This document shows, piece after piece, positions 23,291 to 31,910 of a stretch of 36,932 nt of DNA; the first letter of the stretch is position 1; each line of letters starts with the position of its first letter. The DNA lies in NCBI RefSeq assembly GCF_004123195.1, contig NZ_SDLI01000023.1:1-36932 (forward strand), read 5' to 3'. Source of the stretch: Ammoniphilus sp. CFH 90114 (GTDB taxonomy: Bacteria; Bacillota; Bacilli; Aneurinibacillales; RAOX-1). The notes under the pieces are model-generated. The model ran no database searches. It saw nothing but the letters and a program-made list of their open reading frames with translations, and was not told the DNA's origin. A program made the translations under genes and the position numbers.

Positions 23291-24745
23291 ATGGAAAATA
23301 TAGGAGATGGTAATTTTAAGGGTTTTTCAAACGATGGATTGAATTTACCAGAGAATCTCTTTAAGGTAACCGCAGAAATTAAACTATATAGGCAAATGGC
23401 TGAAACAGCTATTCTAAGGATGGGGGAACTGCTAAAACAAGCAAAAGAAGAGATACTAAGAGACCGAAGGGGAACTTATGAACAATGGGTTAAAGAAACT
23501 TTGTTAATCGATATTAGTTATGCTCGCAAATGTATAAAAATATTTGAAGAGCACCAACACGATCCAGTTTTCCGTTCGATGTCGAACGGTATTGAAAGTA
23601 TAGAAAAGCTATATAATATGGCGACTTTTCCAAAAGAAAAAAGGGAACAATCAATTTTAATTCCGTCAAAAGGAGTGAGAAAATTACTTCAGGAAATGAC
23701 TGTAGCAGAAATAAGGGAGGCTAAGAAATATGTTGAAGGGAAAACCGAGGAAGAAAGTAGTAAAACGAAACCAGAACCCAATGGCGTAGATTCACTCATA
23801 GAGGAAGTGTTTAAAAATATAATTGAACCATTATGGTGTCTTGCTTTGTTGCCCTATGTAGGAACTGAGGAGTTAAAAAGGGTAAGCCAATTGACAAGAA
23901 CAAAACAAGAAGAATTGAATGAGATTCTTTTAGAGTTTCCTAATTCATTTATAGAAGTGTTAGAACTTACGGAAATAAACTTTTCTAAGCAAAATATCAT
24001 TGCTTTTCTAGAATTGAAAGTTCAGGGTTCCAAATTTATTGTGTTTTTTCATGAGATTGGATGGTATCTAACTCAACAGATTCCAGATGACATTTTGATT
24101 AAAAGTTACACATTTAAAAATCAATTAGATGATCTAGATAGAATTAAACTGCTAAGTGACAATGGCCAGATTTCAAGGGAATTACAAGAATTCAAACTTT
24201 ACTTCAATCAATTACGGCAATTATTTCGATTTATATTGGTTGAGAGTGACCCAGAGACAGACATCCAAATGGAGCGTGCATACCACGAATATGTGAGAGA
24301 TACGGTGAATGCTCTAGTAAATTTGAAGGATACGTTCAAGACACTTTTATTAGAAAATAAAATAAGTTTAAATGATGCCTTAGAAATACAAAAGTTATCA
24401 CGAGAACAACAGGAGATTTTAAAGAGTTTTATGACAAGTCATAATGTCAATTATTTGTTCTTAGATACAATTTTAGATGGAATAAAGCTCGGGTATAATG
24501 TTATGTCGATTAAACAGTTAGTTAAAATAGCAAGGAATTTTTTTGTACTTAGTAATGAGTTAAAGAAGATGAAAGATGGAGATAACTATGTATATGAACT
24601 AGAAAAGTTAGCTTTTAGTTTAAGAGAGGTAGTAGGGAAAGAAAAGCTGGAAGGCAACCAATTTCAGGATATTATAAAAAAATATACAGAGGAATTTGGT
24701 AGATTACATTTAATATATCAAATTAAAACTGGGAATCTCAAATAA
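23291..24745 (+). CDS. Large protein with DUF3102-like N-terminal region
   Basis: 484 residues. Residues ~25-95 (VTAEIKLYRQMAETAILRMG, ELLKQAKEEIL, GTYEQWVKETLLIDISYARK) match the DUF3102 pattern of a helical unit plus a ParB/KorB-like HTH, found in phage and plasmid proteins. The remaining ~380 residues are helical and unassigned. GGGGAGG precedes ATG 23291. No membrane helix or signal peptide. It lies about 215 bases after the 42-bp array, a layout like that of a DNA-binding protein beside its binding sites. A composite-repeat terminator follows. Function unknown; partition, replication or defence roles are possible. Confidence 0.6.
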   Translation: MENIGDGNFKGFSNDGLNLPENLFKVTAEIKLYRQMAETAILRMGELLKQAKEEILRDRRGTYEQWVKETLLIDISYARKCIKIFEEHQHDPVFRSMSNGIESIEKLYNMATFPKEKREQSILIPSKGVRKLLQEMTVAEIREAKKYVEGKTEEESSKTKPEPNGVDSLIEEVFKNIIEPLWCLALLPYVGTEELKRVSQLTRTKQEELNEILLEFPNSFIEVLELTEINFSKQNIIAFLELKVQGSKFIVFFHEIGWYLTQQIPDDILIKSYTFKNQLDDLDRIKLLSDNGQISRELQEFKLYFNQLRQLFRFILVESDPETDIQMERAYHEYVRDTVNALVNLKDTFKTLLLENKISLNDALEIQKLSREQQEILKSFMTSHNVNYLFLDTILDGIKLGYNVMSIKQLVKIARNFFVLSNELKKMKDGDNYVYELEKLAFSLREVVGKEKLEGNQFQDIIKKYTEEFGRLHLIYQIKTGNLK

Positions 24746-24754
24746 CTCCTGATC

Positions 24755-24866
24755 GATCAAGACAAGCGCTCTGCGCTTTACCTTGTGATGAGGGCCTGTC
24801 CCTCACTCCGCTAAAGTGTAAAGGCCTGATCCACATCACTACGATGTAGATCAGGCCTTGTTTGTG
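24755..24866 (+). repeat. Composite repeat with the AAGGCCTGATC terminator
   Basis: AAGCGCTCTGCGCTTTACCT, GAGGGCCTGTCCCTC, CTCCGCTAAAGTGTAAAGG, stem 24821-24831/24849-24859, then TGTTTGTGTTTTG. The hairpin is that of the Myb-like cassette (731, 17238) but no cassette gene is present, so the repeat moved or was kept alone. Confidence 0.7.
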
Positions 24867-24897
24867 TTTTGTTCCACCATCCTGCTCTCTACCTGGA

Positions 24898-25110
24898 CTA
24901 CCAAGGAACGCTATCTAATTCATCACCTCTTAGTATGGGGATTATTTTGCTTCTTATGGGCTCGTCAATTTCTTTCAATTTCTTATGATCTATGTTCAGT
25001 AACTCGATATGATCTAATCTGAGTTTAAAAGCTAGTTCTTGAGTCGTGTACCCCATATCTTTTCTAAGCTCTTTAACGGTTACATTTCGATTTCGAAAAG
25101 ACCAAAACAT
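24898..25110 (-). CDS. Small HTH-like conserved protein (70 residues)
   Basis: MFWSFRNRNVTVKELRKDMG, then YTTQELAFKLRLDHIELLNI and RSKIIPILRGDELDSVPW. The first half reads as an HTH (KELRKDMGYTTQELAFKLRL); similar ~70-residue proteins ending in LRGD..D.(I/V)PW are found in Bacillales, as far as I recall. Start ATG 25110 with AAGGAG eight bases before. Monocistronic, facing the DUF3102 gene. Confidence 0.6.
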   Translation of the reverse strand: MFWSFRNRNVTVKELRKDMGYTTQELAFKLRLDHIELLNIDHKKLKEIDEPIRSKIIPILRGDELDSVPW

Positions 25111-25281
25111 CGTGCTCTCCTTTGAATGAAAAGATTCTTAAGTGGATTATATCATAATTAGTCGATGTAATAGTGCTCCTCACTCCGCTAGAATGATGGC
25201 CTGCAATGATAGTAAATTATCCCTAGATCTTTTATACTAAAAATCAAAGGCGATTTGCCAAAAGAAGGAGGTCAATCCATT

Positions 25282-25677
25282 ATGTTTTTAAACCAGCTGC
25301 AAGAGCAAGAAAAAAAGGCCTTTATTGAGTTAGCTCATCTTGTGGCCATGGCCGATGGCTATCTGAATGAGAAAGAACGCGAGCTTATTGAATTATATAA
25401 GCATGAAATGGGAATTTCCGAGGAATATGCGCTTCAGGATCTTCCGCTAGATTCAATCCTTGCGCAATTCGAAACGGAAGCTTCTAAAAATATAGCTTTC
25501 ATCGAGGTATTGGGACTGATTTTCGCTGATGGAGGATACAACGACGAGGAAAGAAAAATTGTCAAGACGATCAAGCAAGGGTTTGGATTCACTCCAGAAA
25601 AATATGAAACATGTAAAGCATGGGTTCGTCGGATTCAAGATGTTTATGCCGAAGGCCTGTCGCTGATCCATGGATAG
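25282..25677 (+). CDS. TerB-like protein
   Basis: 131 residues with two helical halves typical of the TerB fold: AFIELAHLVAMADGYLNEKE (residues ~13-32) and AFIEVLGLIFADGGYNDEER further on, each with the acidic ADG.(x)n.EE metal-binding pattern. TerB domains occur in tellurite/phage-resistance and membrane-stress modules. ATG 25282 follows GAAGGAGG; the TTG-start longer form lacks one. It is the first gene of a compact four-gene unit; its end overlaps the next gene by eight bases. Confidence 0.75.
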   Translation: MFLNQLQEQEKKAFIELAHLVAMADGYLNEKERELIELYKHEMGISEEYALQDLPLDSILAQFETEASKNIAFIEVLGLIFADGGYNDEERKIVKTIKQGFGFTPEKYETCKAWVRRIQDVYAEGLSLIHG

Positions 25678-25960
25678 CTTCCCCTGTACGTCTTGCGGGT
25701 TATGCTGCCAGCGAATTTCGGCCGTGCCGGAGCTGTCCGGATATGACCGCGGGGATGGGACATGCATTCACCTCGTTGATCATCGATGCTCGATTTACGA
25801 AGAGCGTCCTGAAATCTGTCGAATTGATCATATGTTTGAGAAAATCTACGCTACACAGTTTAGCCGACCCCAGTTTTATCTGGAAAACTTGAAGGTATGC
25901 AAAAGCCTTCAGATAGAGGCCGGCTTGCCTGAAGACCAACAGGTCAAGCTAACACGTTAA
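25670..25960 (+). CDS. YkgJ-like CxxCxxCC cluster protein
   Basis: 96 residues: FPCTSCGLCCQ gives C6, C9, C12 and C13, followed by C32, C40, C50 and C77, the pattern of YkgJ (PF03692) proteins predicted to hold zinc or an iron-sulfur cluster. R-P-E-I-C-R near 46-51 is also typical. ATG 25670 lies inside the end of the TerB gene (overlap eight bases), so translation is coupled. The role in this operon is unknown; it may mature or sense metal for its partners. Confidence 0.8.
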   Translation: MDSFPCTSCGLCCQRISAVPELSGYDRGDGTCIHLVDHRCSIYEERPEICRIDHMFEKIYATQFSRPQFYLENLKVCKSLQIEAGLPEDQQVKLTR

Positions 25961-25981
25961 CAAAAAGAGGAGGAGATCGTG

Positions 25982-26818
25982 ATGCCATTGCCTTTTATAT
26001 TGGCGGGGGTTGCGGTGGCTGCCGTTACGGGAGTCGCAGGTGCAGCAGCCAAGGCTGTAAATCGTGATTATGAGGAAGAATTGGCTTCCATCAACAAAAA
26101 AATTAAGAATCTAGCAGAAAAGACAGACCGAGACTATCAAAACGCACAAAGGAAGACCGAAGAGCAGGTCAACCATTGGGTAGCTTTTAAGAGAGAATTG
26201 ACTCAATATTCTCTGCAACGGTTTGTTGATAGCTTTGGGAAGCTAAAGAAGGTCGATTTCAAGGAGAGCAAGGACTTGTCCTTGGACCAGATCAAGGATA
26301 TTGAACGGTATGCGTTGGACTACAAGCTAAACAGCTCCGGGAAAAGCCTGGGGACGGAAAGCGAAGCCGCGATCAAAGGGGCGATATTGGGCGTGGTTGG
26401 CGGAGGTGCCTATTTCATCGGCAGTTTAATCAAAGGGGTTAAGCTCCAATATGCCATTGAAGAAGCGGAAGCGAATTTAGCGAAGCTAAAGGTTGAAGTG
26501 GAAAAAGTAAAAAAAGAACAGCTCAAGCTGGCCAAGCTAGGGAAGCACGCCCAGGAAATGCATGAGGTTGCTCGCACCTTAAACGAACTATTCATGCTTG
26601 CTGTTCGCGAAATGGAATTAAACATGAGCCGTTATGGCACGGATTATTCCCAATATGGACAGGAAGCACGCAAGCAGGTCTATGTCACCGCTGAATTTGC
26701 GAAAACGATCAAGCACCTGATTGACGCCCCGCTTGTATCCGATCGCGGTGGGGAGATCCATCAGCAATCCAAGCAGACTTTAAAAACGGCTCAAGCCTAC
26801 TTGGATCAAACGAGGTAG
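25982..26818 (+). CDS. Glycine-rich membrane/coiled-coil protein
   Basis: About 278 residues. N-terminal hydrophobic segment at ~3-24 (LPFILAGVAVAAVTGVAGAA), a long charged helix, a second hydrophobic glycine-rich helix near 130-150 (AAIKGAILGVVGGGAYFIGS), then a coiled coil (AEANLAKLKVEVEKVKKEQL) and a helical end. No named family. AGAGGAGGAG precedes GTG-ATG (25979/25982). The two glycine-zipper helices and the coiled coil suit membrane insertion or oligomerisation. It is followed by the next gene after three bases. Confidence 0.55.
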   Translation: MPLPFILAGVAVAAVTGVAGAAAKAVNRDYEEELASINKKIKNLAEKTDRDYQNAQRKTEEQVNHWVAFKRELTQYSLQRFVDSFGKLKKVDFKESKDLSLDQIKDIERYALDYKLNSSGKSLGTESEAAIKGAILGVVGGGAYFIGSLIKGVKLQYAIEEAEANLAKLKVEVEKVKKEQLKLAKLGKHAQEMHEVARTLNELFMLAVREMELNMSRYGTDYSQYGQEARKQVYVTAEFAKTIKHLIDAPLVSDRGGEIHQQSKQTLKTAQAYLDQTR

Positions 26819-26821
26819 GTT

Positions 26822-28405
26822 ATGGACAAGAAGAAAGAGAATCGAAGAAGAAAGACAGCGGAAACTACCGTACTCTCCCAACAGGCGGAGGAGAATGTGA
26901 ATCGCTATGGAGAGGCCGTTTTCCAATACGTAGACGGTTATTTTGGAGAAAAGGACTCTGCTGGAAAAGCGATCCGCAAAGGCTTGCAGGATATCAAGGA
27001 TTCTCGGGTTCATCCGGATTATTACGACCAGAACATCAAGCAGCAATCCGGCTTTTCGGCAGAAATCTTCTACGAGAGCAAGAGCAATGCGGAAAATATC
27101 CTGAACGGGAACGGGGATAGAGTCAGGCGAACCGACAATCTGGGGATGACAAACGACCAGAAATTTGATCATCTCCACTTCGATGATAAAGGACAGGTAA
27201 AGAGCGGATCCCAAATGAAAATGCGAGGGGACGCGGCCACTCCGGAAAAAAGTGCTCAGCAGAACGTCAATAAGTTGGTTGGCGATAAGGAGTGGGGAAA
27301 GTATCATGATGCGGAGATCACCATTCCATCCGAGCAGTATCCTCACGCCAAGCAGTATGCGCAGCAACAAGCGGAAAAGCTTTCTGCCCAAGCCGATCAA
27401 TTCAGGAAAAGCGGCGACTATGCAAAAGCGGACATGCTGGAGGAAAAAGCCAGGCGCTACGACCACATGTCCAAAAATTTGAAGGACAGTGGGATCTCCA
27501 GCGAGCAAGCGCTTGAGCTGCGTCTACGACCAGAAAAAGTGACGATACGTGAAAGCCTGAAAACAGCTCACCATGGAGGGCTGGAACAGGCGAAAGCAGG
27601 GGCTATGTTTTCTGGCGCCTTTTCCGGAGCGAGAAATCTGACCTCGGTTATCAAGGGTGAAAAGGAGGCTGGCGAAGCCCTTGTCGATACGGCAGTGGAT
27701 ACGGCAAAAGGAGCCGCAGTAAGCTATGTGGTGTCCGCAGGCGGCTCCTTGGTCAAGGCCGGCATGCAGGAGGCGGGCAAGCGAATGGTCAGTGAAGGCG
27801 GGAAACGCCTGGTTACCTCCCTTTCGAAGGGGAATGCTCCCGCATTGATCGTTTCCACGACGTTAGAGGTCGGGAAATCGATGAAAAGATATATCGATGG
27901 AGAGATCGATTCGAAGGAACTCATGGTAGAACTTGGGGAAAAAGGAACCGGGATTATCGCTTCCACTTATGGGGCGGAGCTGGGTGCCGTGCTTGGGACC
28001 TTGGTTCTTCCGGGAATCGGCACCATAGCCGGAAGCATCATCGGCGGGATGGTCGGATACATGGTAGGTAGTCAGCTCTATCAATCTACCTTGCAGTTCT
28101 TAGCCACGCCTTTAGAAGCGGACAAACACCGCCGAATCAAAGAAATGAGCGAACAAGCGTTGAAGGTTATGCAAAAGGAGAGAGAAGAGCTGGAGCGCTT
28201 GATCGAACAGCATTTTAAGGATCGCCATGAAATGCTGAGAACCCATTTCACGGAGATGCGTGAAGCGATTCTCGTCAATAACCCGGATCGCATCGTACAG
28301 CAGCTTGGGCAAATCGCGGTGGCTTTCGGAGGAACCTTGCAATTCAAAAACTTCCAAGCGTTTGACGAGTTTATGCTCGACAGCAGTCAAAGTTTTCAGT
28401 TGTAG
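26822..28405 (+). CDS. Large protein: nuclease-like N-terminal region plus glycine-zipper segment
   Basis: 527 residues. The N-terminal ~230 residues have SGFSAEIFYE (E81), FDHLHFDDKG (D116) and QVKSGSQMKMRG (Q131-x-K133), which could be a divergent PD-(D/E)XK core with Q in place of E; this is inference. Around 260-330 lie small-residue helices (AKAGAMFSGAFSGA, AAVSYVVSAGGSL), and near 377-420 a strong glycine zipper (GAELGAVLGTLVLPGIGTIA, GSIIGGMVGYMVGS). A charged helical end follows. I recall the same N-terminal pattern in unnamed proteins of many bacteria. Last gene of the four-gene unit, three bases after its neighbour; codon use is more GC-rich than in the genes to the left. Confidence 0.6.
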   Translation: MDKKKENRRRKTAETTVLSQQAEENVNRYGEAVFQYVDGYFGEKDSAGKAIRKGLQDIKDSRVHPDYYDQNIKQQSGFSAEIFYESKSNAENILNGNGDRVRRTDNLGMTNDQKFDHLHFDDKGQVKSGSQMKMRGDAATPEKSAQQNVNKLVGDKEWGKYHDAEITIPSEQYPHAKQYAQQQAEKLSAQADQFRKSGDYAKADMLEEKARRYDHMSKNLKDSGISSEQALELRLRPEKVTIRESLKTAHHGGLEQAKAGAMFSGAFSGARNLTSVIKGEKEAGEALVDTAVDTAKGAAVSYVVSAGGSLVKAGMQEAGKRMVSEGGKRLVTSLSKGNAPALIVSTTLEVGKSMKRYIDGEIDSKELMVELGEKGTGIIASTYGAELGAVLGTLVLPGIGTIAGSIIGGMVGYMVGSQLYQSTLQFLATPLEADKHRRIKEMSEQALKVMQKEREELERLIEQHFKDRHEMLRTHFTEMREAILVNNPDRIVQQLGQIAVAFGGTLQFKNFQAFDEFMLDSSQSFQL

Positions 28406-28451
28406 GATGAAATTCTATCAGCGAAGAACCCCAATAAGAGATTTTAAATGG

Positions 28452-28481
28452 TATAATTGATCTATTCTAGTAAATGGAGGT
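28452..28481 (+). promoter_or_regulatory. -10 box and ribosome site of the nucleotidase gene
   Basis: TATAAT at 28452-28457 precedes TGGAGGTC, which is seven bases before the GTG at 28489. No good -35 box is seen. This places a separate promoter after the four-gene unit. Confidence 0.45.
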
Positions 28482-28488
28482 CATCGAC

Positions 28489-30252
28489 GTGAATAAGAAT
28501 AATTGGAGACGATTGTTTTCTATAGCGCTTGCTGGGACGCTTACGTTTTCACTAGCGGCTTTTACGAGTGCGGCAGAAAATGCAGAAAAGGTTACTAAGA
28601 TTACCTTACTACATACGAATGACTCCCATTCTCGCGTTTTTGAAGGCGAGTATGACGGAATGGGCTTCGCGAAACTAGCAACACTAGTCAAGCAACAAGA
28701 AGAGAAAAATGCGAACACTCTTTTACTAGATGCAGGGGATACGTTCCATGGACAAACCTTTGCGACGCTAACGAAGGGCGAGAGCATTGCCAAGGTGTTA
28801 AATGAGGTCGGTTATGACGGAATGGCCGCGGGAAATCATGATTTCAACTATGGCTATGAACGTCTATTGGAGCTGGCGGATATCGTTAACTTTCCAATAC
28901 TAAGCGCGAACGTGATTTACGAGGAAACAGGCAAACGCGTGTTAACTCCTTATGTGGTTAAAGAAGTGGATGGAATCAAGTTAGGTTTCTTCGGTTTATC
29001 GACTCCAGAAACGCATTACAAAACCCATCCGAAAAACGTGGAAGGCCTGAAGTTTACGGATCCGGTGGAAGCTGCCAAGGAAATGGTCGACGAGCTTAGC
29101 AAGCAAGGAGTCGATGCGATTATTGCGGTAACTCACTTGGGCACAGATGCGTCGAGTACCGATACAAGCATTAAAGTAGCAGAAGGGGCTCCTGGGATTG
29201 ATTTAATTATCGATGGCCACAGCCACACGATGGATAATATCGGTGTGAGCAAGACGAAAATCGTAAGTGCCGGCGAGTACCTTAAGAACTTGGGCGTGGT
29301 GGAGCTGGAATTCAAGGGCAAGGAATTAACCAGCTTGAATAATAATTTGATTACAAAAGAAGAAACGGCCACGATTGAACCGGATGCAAAAGTTCAGACC
29401 GTGATGGAGGAAGTAGAAACCACTCAGAAAGCGATTCTTGCTGAAGTGGTCGGAAATACAACGGCTGCCCTTGACGGTGAGCGTGACCAAGTTCGCAAAG
29501 GGGAAACCAACCTCGGGAACTTGATTACAGATGCTATGCTAGATGCGACGGGTGCTGATTTTTCGATTACCAATGGCGGGGGAATCCGTGCCTCCATTGA
29601 TGCCGGGGAAATCACGAAGGGAGAAGTAATCACGGTTCTTCCCTTTGGAAACTATATTCAAACCAAAGACATCACGGGAAAAGATGTAAAAGCTGCACTG
29701 GAAAATGGAGCGAGCGGATATCCAGCAAACCATGGGGCCTTCGCACACGTAGCTGGATTGACTTATAAGATTGACGACACCAAGCCTGTTGGGGAACGCG
29801 TTCATTCGATCATGATCCAAGGCCAGCCGATTGACCTGAATAAAACGTACTCCATGGCGACCAATGATTTTATGGCTGCTGGCGGGGACAACTATACCAT
29901 GTTTAAGGACTTGGCTTATACCGGGGACTTCCCTGCTTTAGATGAAGCCGTCATCCAATATATTAAAGCAAAGGGAGCCATTACGCCTGCTACAGAAGGA
30001 CGCATTGTAGTAGAAGCCATGGCGGTGGAAGCTCCACAGCCAGTGGAAGCTGTAAAGCCAGCTCAACCTGCTCCAGTTGTAACGGAACAGAAACAGCCAA
30101 CGACTAACGTATATGTTGTTCAAGCGGGAGACACGTTAAGCAAAATCGCTAGGGAATATGGTACAACGTGGCAGGCACTACATAAGCTAAACAAGCTCAA
30201 GAATCCAAACTTGATTTACCCTGCGCAGAAGCTGGTTGTGCCAGAGAAGTAA
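28489..30252 (+). CDS. Secreted 5'-nucleotidase (UshA/YfkN-type) with C-terminal LysM
   Basis: About 587 residues. A Sec signal peptide ([20 protein letters not shown]...AAFTSAA) is followed by a calcineurin-like metallophosphoesterase: [40 protein letters not shown], all metal ligands present. Then comes a 5'-nucleotidase C domain ([36 protein letters not shown]). A Pro/Ala linker leads to a LysM domain ([32 protein letters not shown]) that holds the enzyme on peptidoglycan. It should hydrolyse extracellular nucleotides or 2',3'-cyclic nucleotides to recover phosphate and nucleosides. GTG 28489 is the start because GGAGGTC lies seven bases before it. Confidence 0.9.
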   Translation: MNKNNWRRLFSIALAGTLTFSLAAFTSAAENAEKVTKITLLHTNDSHSRVFEGEYDGMGFAKLATLVKQQEEKNANTLLLDAGDTFHGQTFATLTKGESIAKVLNEVGYDGMAAGNHDFNYGYERLLELADIVNFPILSANVIYEETGKRVLTPYVVKEVDGIKLGFFGLSTPETHYKTHPKNVEGLKFTDPVEAAKEMVDELSKQGVDAIIAVTHLGTDASSTDTSIKVAEGAPGIDLIIDGHSHTMDNIGVSKTKIVSAGEYLKNLGVVELEFKGKELTSLNNNLITKEETATIEPDAKVQTVMEEVETTQKAILAEVVGNTTAALDGERDQVRKGETNLGNLITDAMLDATGADFSITNGGGIRASIDAGEITKGEVITVLPFGNYIQTKDITGKDVKAALENGASGYPANHGAFAHVAGLTYKIDDTKPVGERVHSIMIQGQPIDLNKTYSMATNDFMAAGGDNYTMFKDLAYTGDFPALDEAVIQYIKAKGAITPATEGRIVVEAMAVEAPQPVEAVKPAQPAPVVTEQKQPTTNVYVVQAGDTLSKIAREYGTTWQALHKLNKLKNPNLIYPAQKLVVPEK

Positions 30253-30274
30253 GAGGAACGAAAAACCTGCACCC

Positions 30275-30352
30275 TGTTAAGGGTGTAAAGCGTTAAAATA
30301 TAACCTCCTCACTCAAACATATATGTTTTGAGTGGGGGGGTATTTGTCGTTC
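30275..30352 (+). terminator. Terminator hairpin of the composite-repeat type
   Basis: ACCCTGTTAAGGGT, GTAAAGCGTTAAAATA, then CCTCACTCAAAA..TTTTGAGTGGGG (within 30302-30339) and the tail TATTTGTCGTTC. It terminates the nucleotidase transcript. The tail is the family constant; the stem is unique here. Confidence 0.7.
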
Positions 30353-30458
30353 TATTAATGTAAAAGGAAAAGGCGATGAGATATTGCAACTAGTATAAAT
30401 AAATTATGAGGAGAGGAAGGGGGGCGTTTCTCAGACACTCCTAGTTAAAAAGTATTAA

Positions 30459-30504
30459 GGTCCACTAACGGTCGTTGACCTATAATAATAACTCATGTAG
30501 CATA
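30459..30504 (+). promoter_or_regulatory. Imperfect palindrome and promoter before the regulator gene
   Basis: GGTCCACTAACGGTCGTTGA plus CC (30459-30480) is an imperfect 22-base palindrome overlapping TTGACC (30475-30480), which has TAGCAT 17 bases on. It could be the operator/promoter of the 30557 cluster. The gap 30360-30550 shows nothing else clear. Confidence 0.35.
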
Positions 30505-30556
30505 GTAATCAAAATAGTATGTAGATTAAAAAATATTAGAAAAGAGTAGTGTGTTA

Positions 30557-31873
30557 ATGGAAATCAAGGTTGCTATTATTGCCCCTGATGATTTCATGAT
30601 CGAGATCATTAACGTTTCTAAAGCTTATCCATCTCTGAAATTGCTTTCATTTGGGTATAAAGAAGTTGGTGAAACAAGCGATCTGGTAGAACAATGTATA
30701 AACCAAGTGGATGTATTACTATTTGCCGGTCCTATTCCTTATCAAATTGCTTGTGAAAAAGTAAAAACGCAGAAGCCTATGATTTATCTGCCTCATACTG
30801 GAGCGAGTCTATACCGCGTTTTTTTTCAATTGTTGAGGCAGCATTTCAACCGGTATCAGGGTGATCGCTTGAAATTTAGTATTGATATATTAACGAAGGA
30901 AGAAGTTGAAGAAAGACTGGAAGAGCTGGATATTATAGTCGATCAGATGTATGTAAAAGAATACAACATTGGGCTGGAAACGGATGAGATCATGCAGTTT
31001 CATTATGATTTATGGATGGATCAGAAGGTCGATGCCGTTCTTACCAGCGTAGCTTCCGTATATAAGAATTTGGTCGAATTAGGGGTGCCTTGCTACCGAA
31101 TTTTCCCAACCAAATCGATGATTCACGATGGCTTACAACGGGCTCAACTAGAAGGGGAGAATGTTCATCTTAGTGATACGCAGTTAGCGATCGGAATTAT
31201 AAATGTGGATAACTTTTCGAAAAAAAGAAGTTCCTCCGAATATGAGATTCAGCGAAAAAAATTGGAACTGGAACAGATTTTGCTCGATTACAAGGAAGAG
31301 ACCCAAGCTCTGATGAATTGGTCTGATCGCGACGAGATTACTTTTGTAACGACCCGTGGGGTAATGGAGCGAACAACTAACCATTTTAGCTGCAGTCCTT
31401 TGCTTGACCAGATTATTTCTCAATTGAATTTAACCGTGAGCATAGGAATCGGGTTAGGCCGAACGGCAAATGAAGCGGAAAGTAAGGCGCGAGAAGCGTT
31501 GGCAAAAGCTAAATCTAGCGGGGGTGGGAATTGCTATATTGTCATGCAGGATGGATACGTTGATGGCCCTGTGGGGGAAGAATACAGATTGGTCTATTCG
31601 GTTCGAACCGACGATCCAGAGCGGATAAAGATTGCCCGTCAGGCAGGCCTGAGTGTGGCAACGATAAACAAGATGATCTCTTATTGCGAAAATCATGGGA
31701 GTTCCAAGGTGACAGCTGTCGAGCTTGCAAATGGGTTTCAGATTACCATAAGAAGTGCACGCAGAATTCTCAGTAAACTGGAGCAAAGTGACTTAGCGGT
31801 TGTTGTAGGCGAAGAACAGCCGGTAAGTAAGGGACGGCCTCGCCAGCTATATGACTTGAAATTACCTATGTAG
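30557..31873 (+). CDS. Transcriptional regulator with cyclase-like fold and C-terminal HTH
   Basis: About 438 residues. The N-terminal ~200 residues (VAIIAPDDFMIEIINV, DVLLFAGPIPYQIA, QKPMIYLPHTG) look like a periplasmic-binding/PrpR-type sensing fold. The middle (ITFVTTRGVMERTT, LTVSIGIGLGRTANEAESKA, GGGNCYIV) resembles the GGDEF/GTP-cyclohydrolase-III-like fold without the GGDEF active site. The C-terminal ~90 residues are a winged helix (TAVELANGFQITIRSARRIL, GRPRQLYDL). It stands first in the D-aminoacylase/transport cluster, 37 bases before the next gene, and very likely controls it. The ATG at 30557 is preferred to the GTG at 30551; the ribosome site is weak. Confidence 0.65.
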   Translation: MEIKVAIIAPDDFMIEIINVSKAYPSLKLLSFGYKEVGETSDLVEQCINQVDVLLFAGPIPYQIACEKVKTQKPMIYLPHTGASLYRVFFQLLRQHFNRYQGDRLKFSIDILTKEEVEERLEELDIIVDQMYVKEYNIGLETDEIMQFHYDLWMDQKVDAVLTSVASVYKNLVELGVPCYRIFPTKSMIHDGLQRAQLEGENVHLSDTQLAIGIINVDNFSKKRSSSEYEIQRKKLELEQILLDYKEETQALMNWSDRDEITFVTTRGVMERTTNHFSCSPLLDQIISQLNLTVSIGIGLGRTANEAESKAREALAKAKSSGGGNCYIVMQDGYVDGPVGEEYRLVYSVRTDDPERIKIARQAGLSVATINKMISYCENHGSSKVTAVELANGFQITIRSARRILSKLEQSDLAVVVGEEQPVSKGRPRQLYDLKLPM

Positions 31874-31910
31874 TAAAAAATAAAAAACCAACAAGAGAAG
31901 GAGACGAAAA

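Noticed and set aside
26780-27508. Minus-strand frame of 242 codons opposite the large operon gene
   Set aside because: It lies wholly opposite a well-supported gene and has no ribosome site or recognisable protein; a shadow frame.
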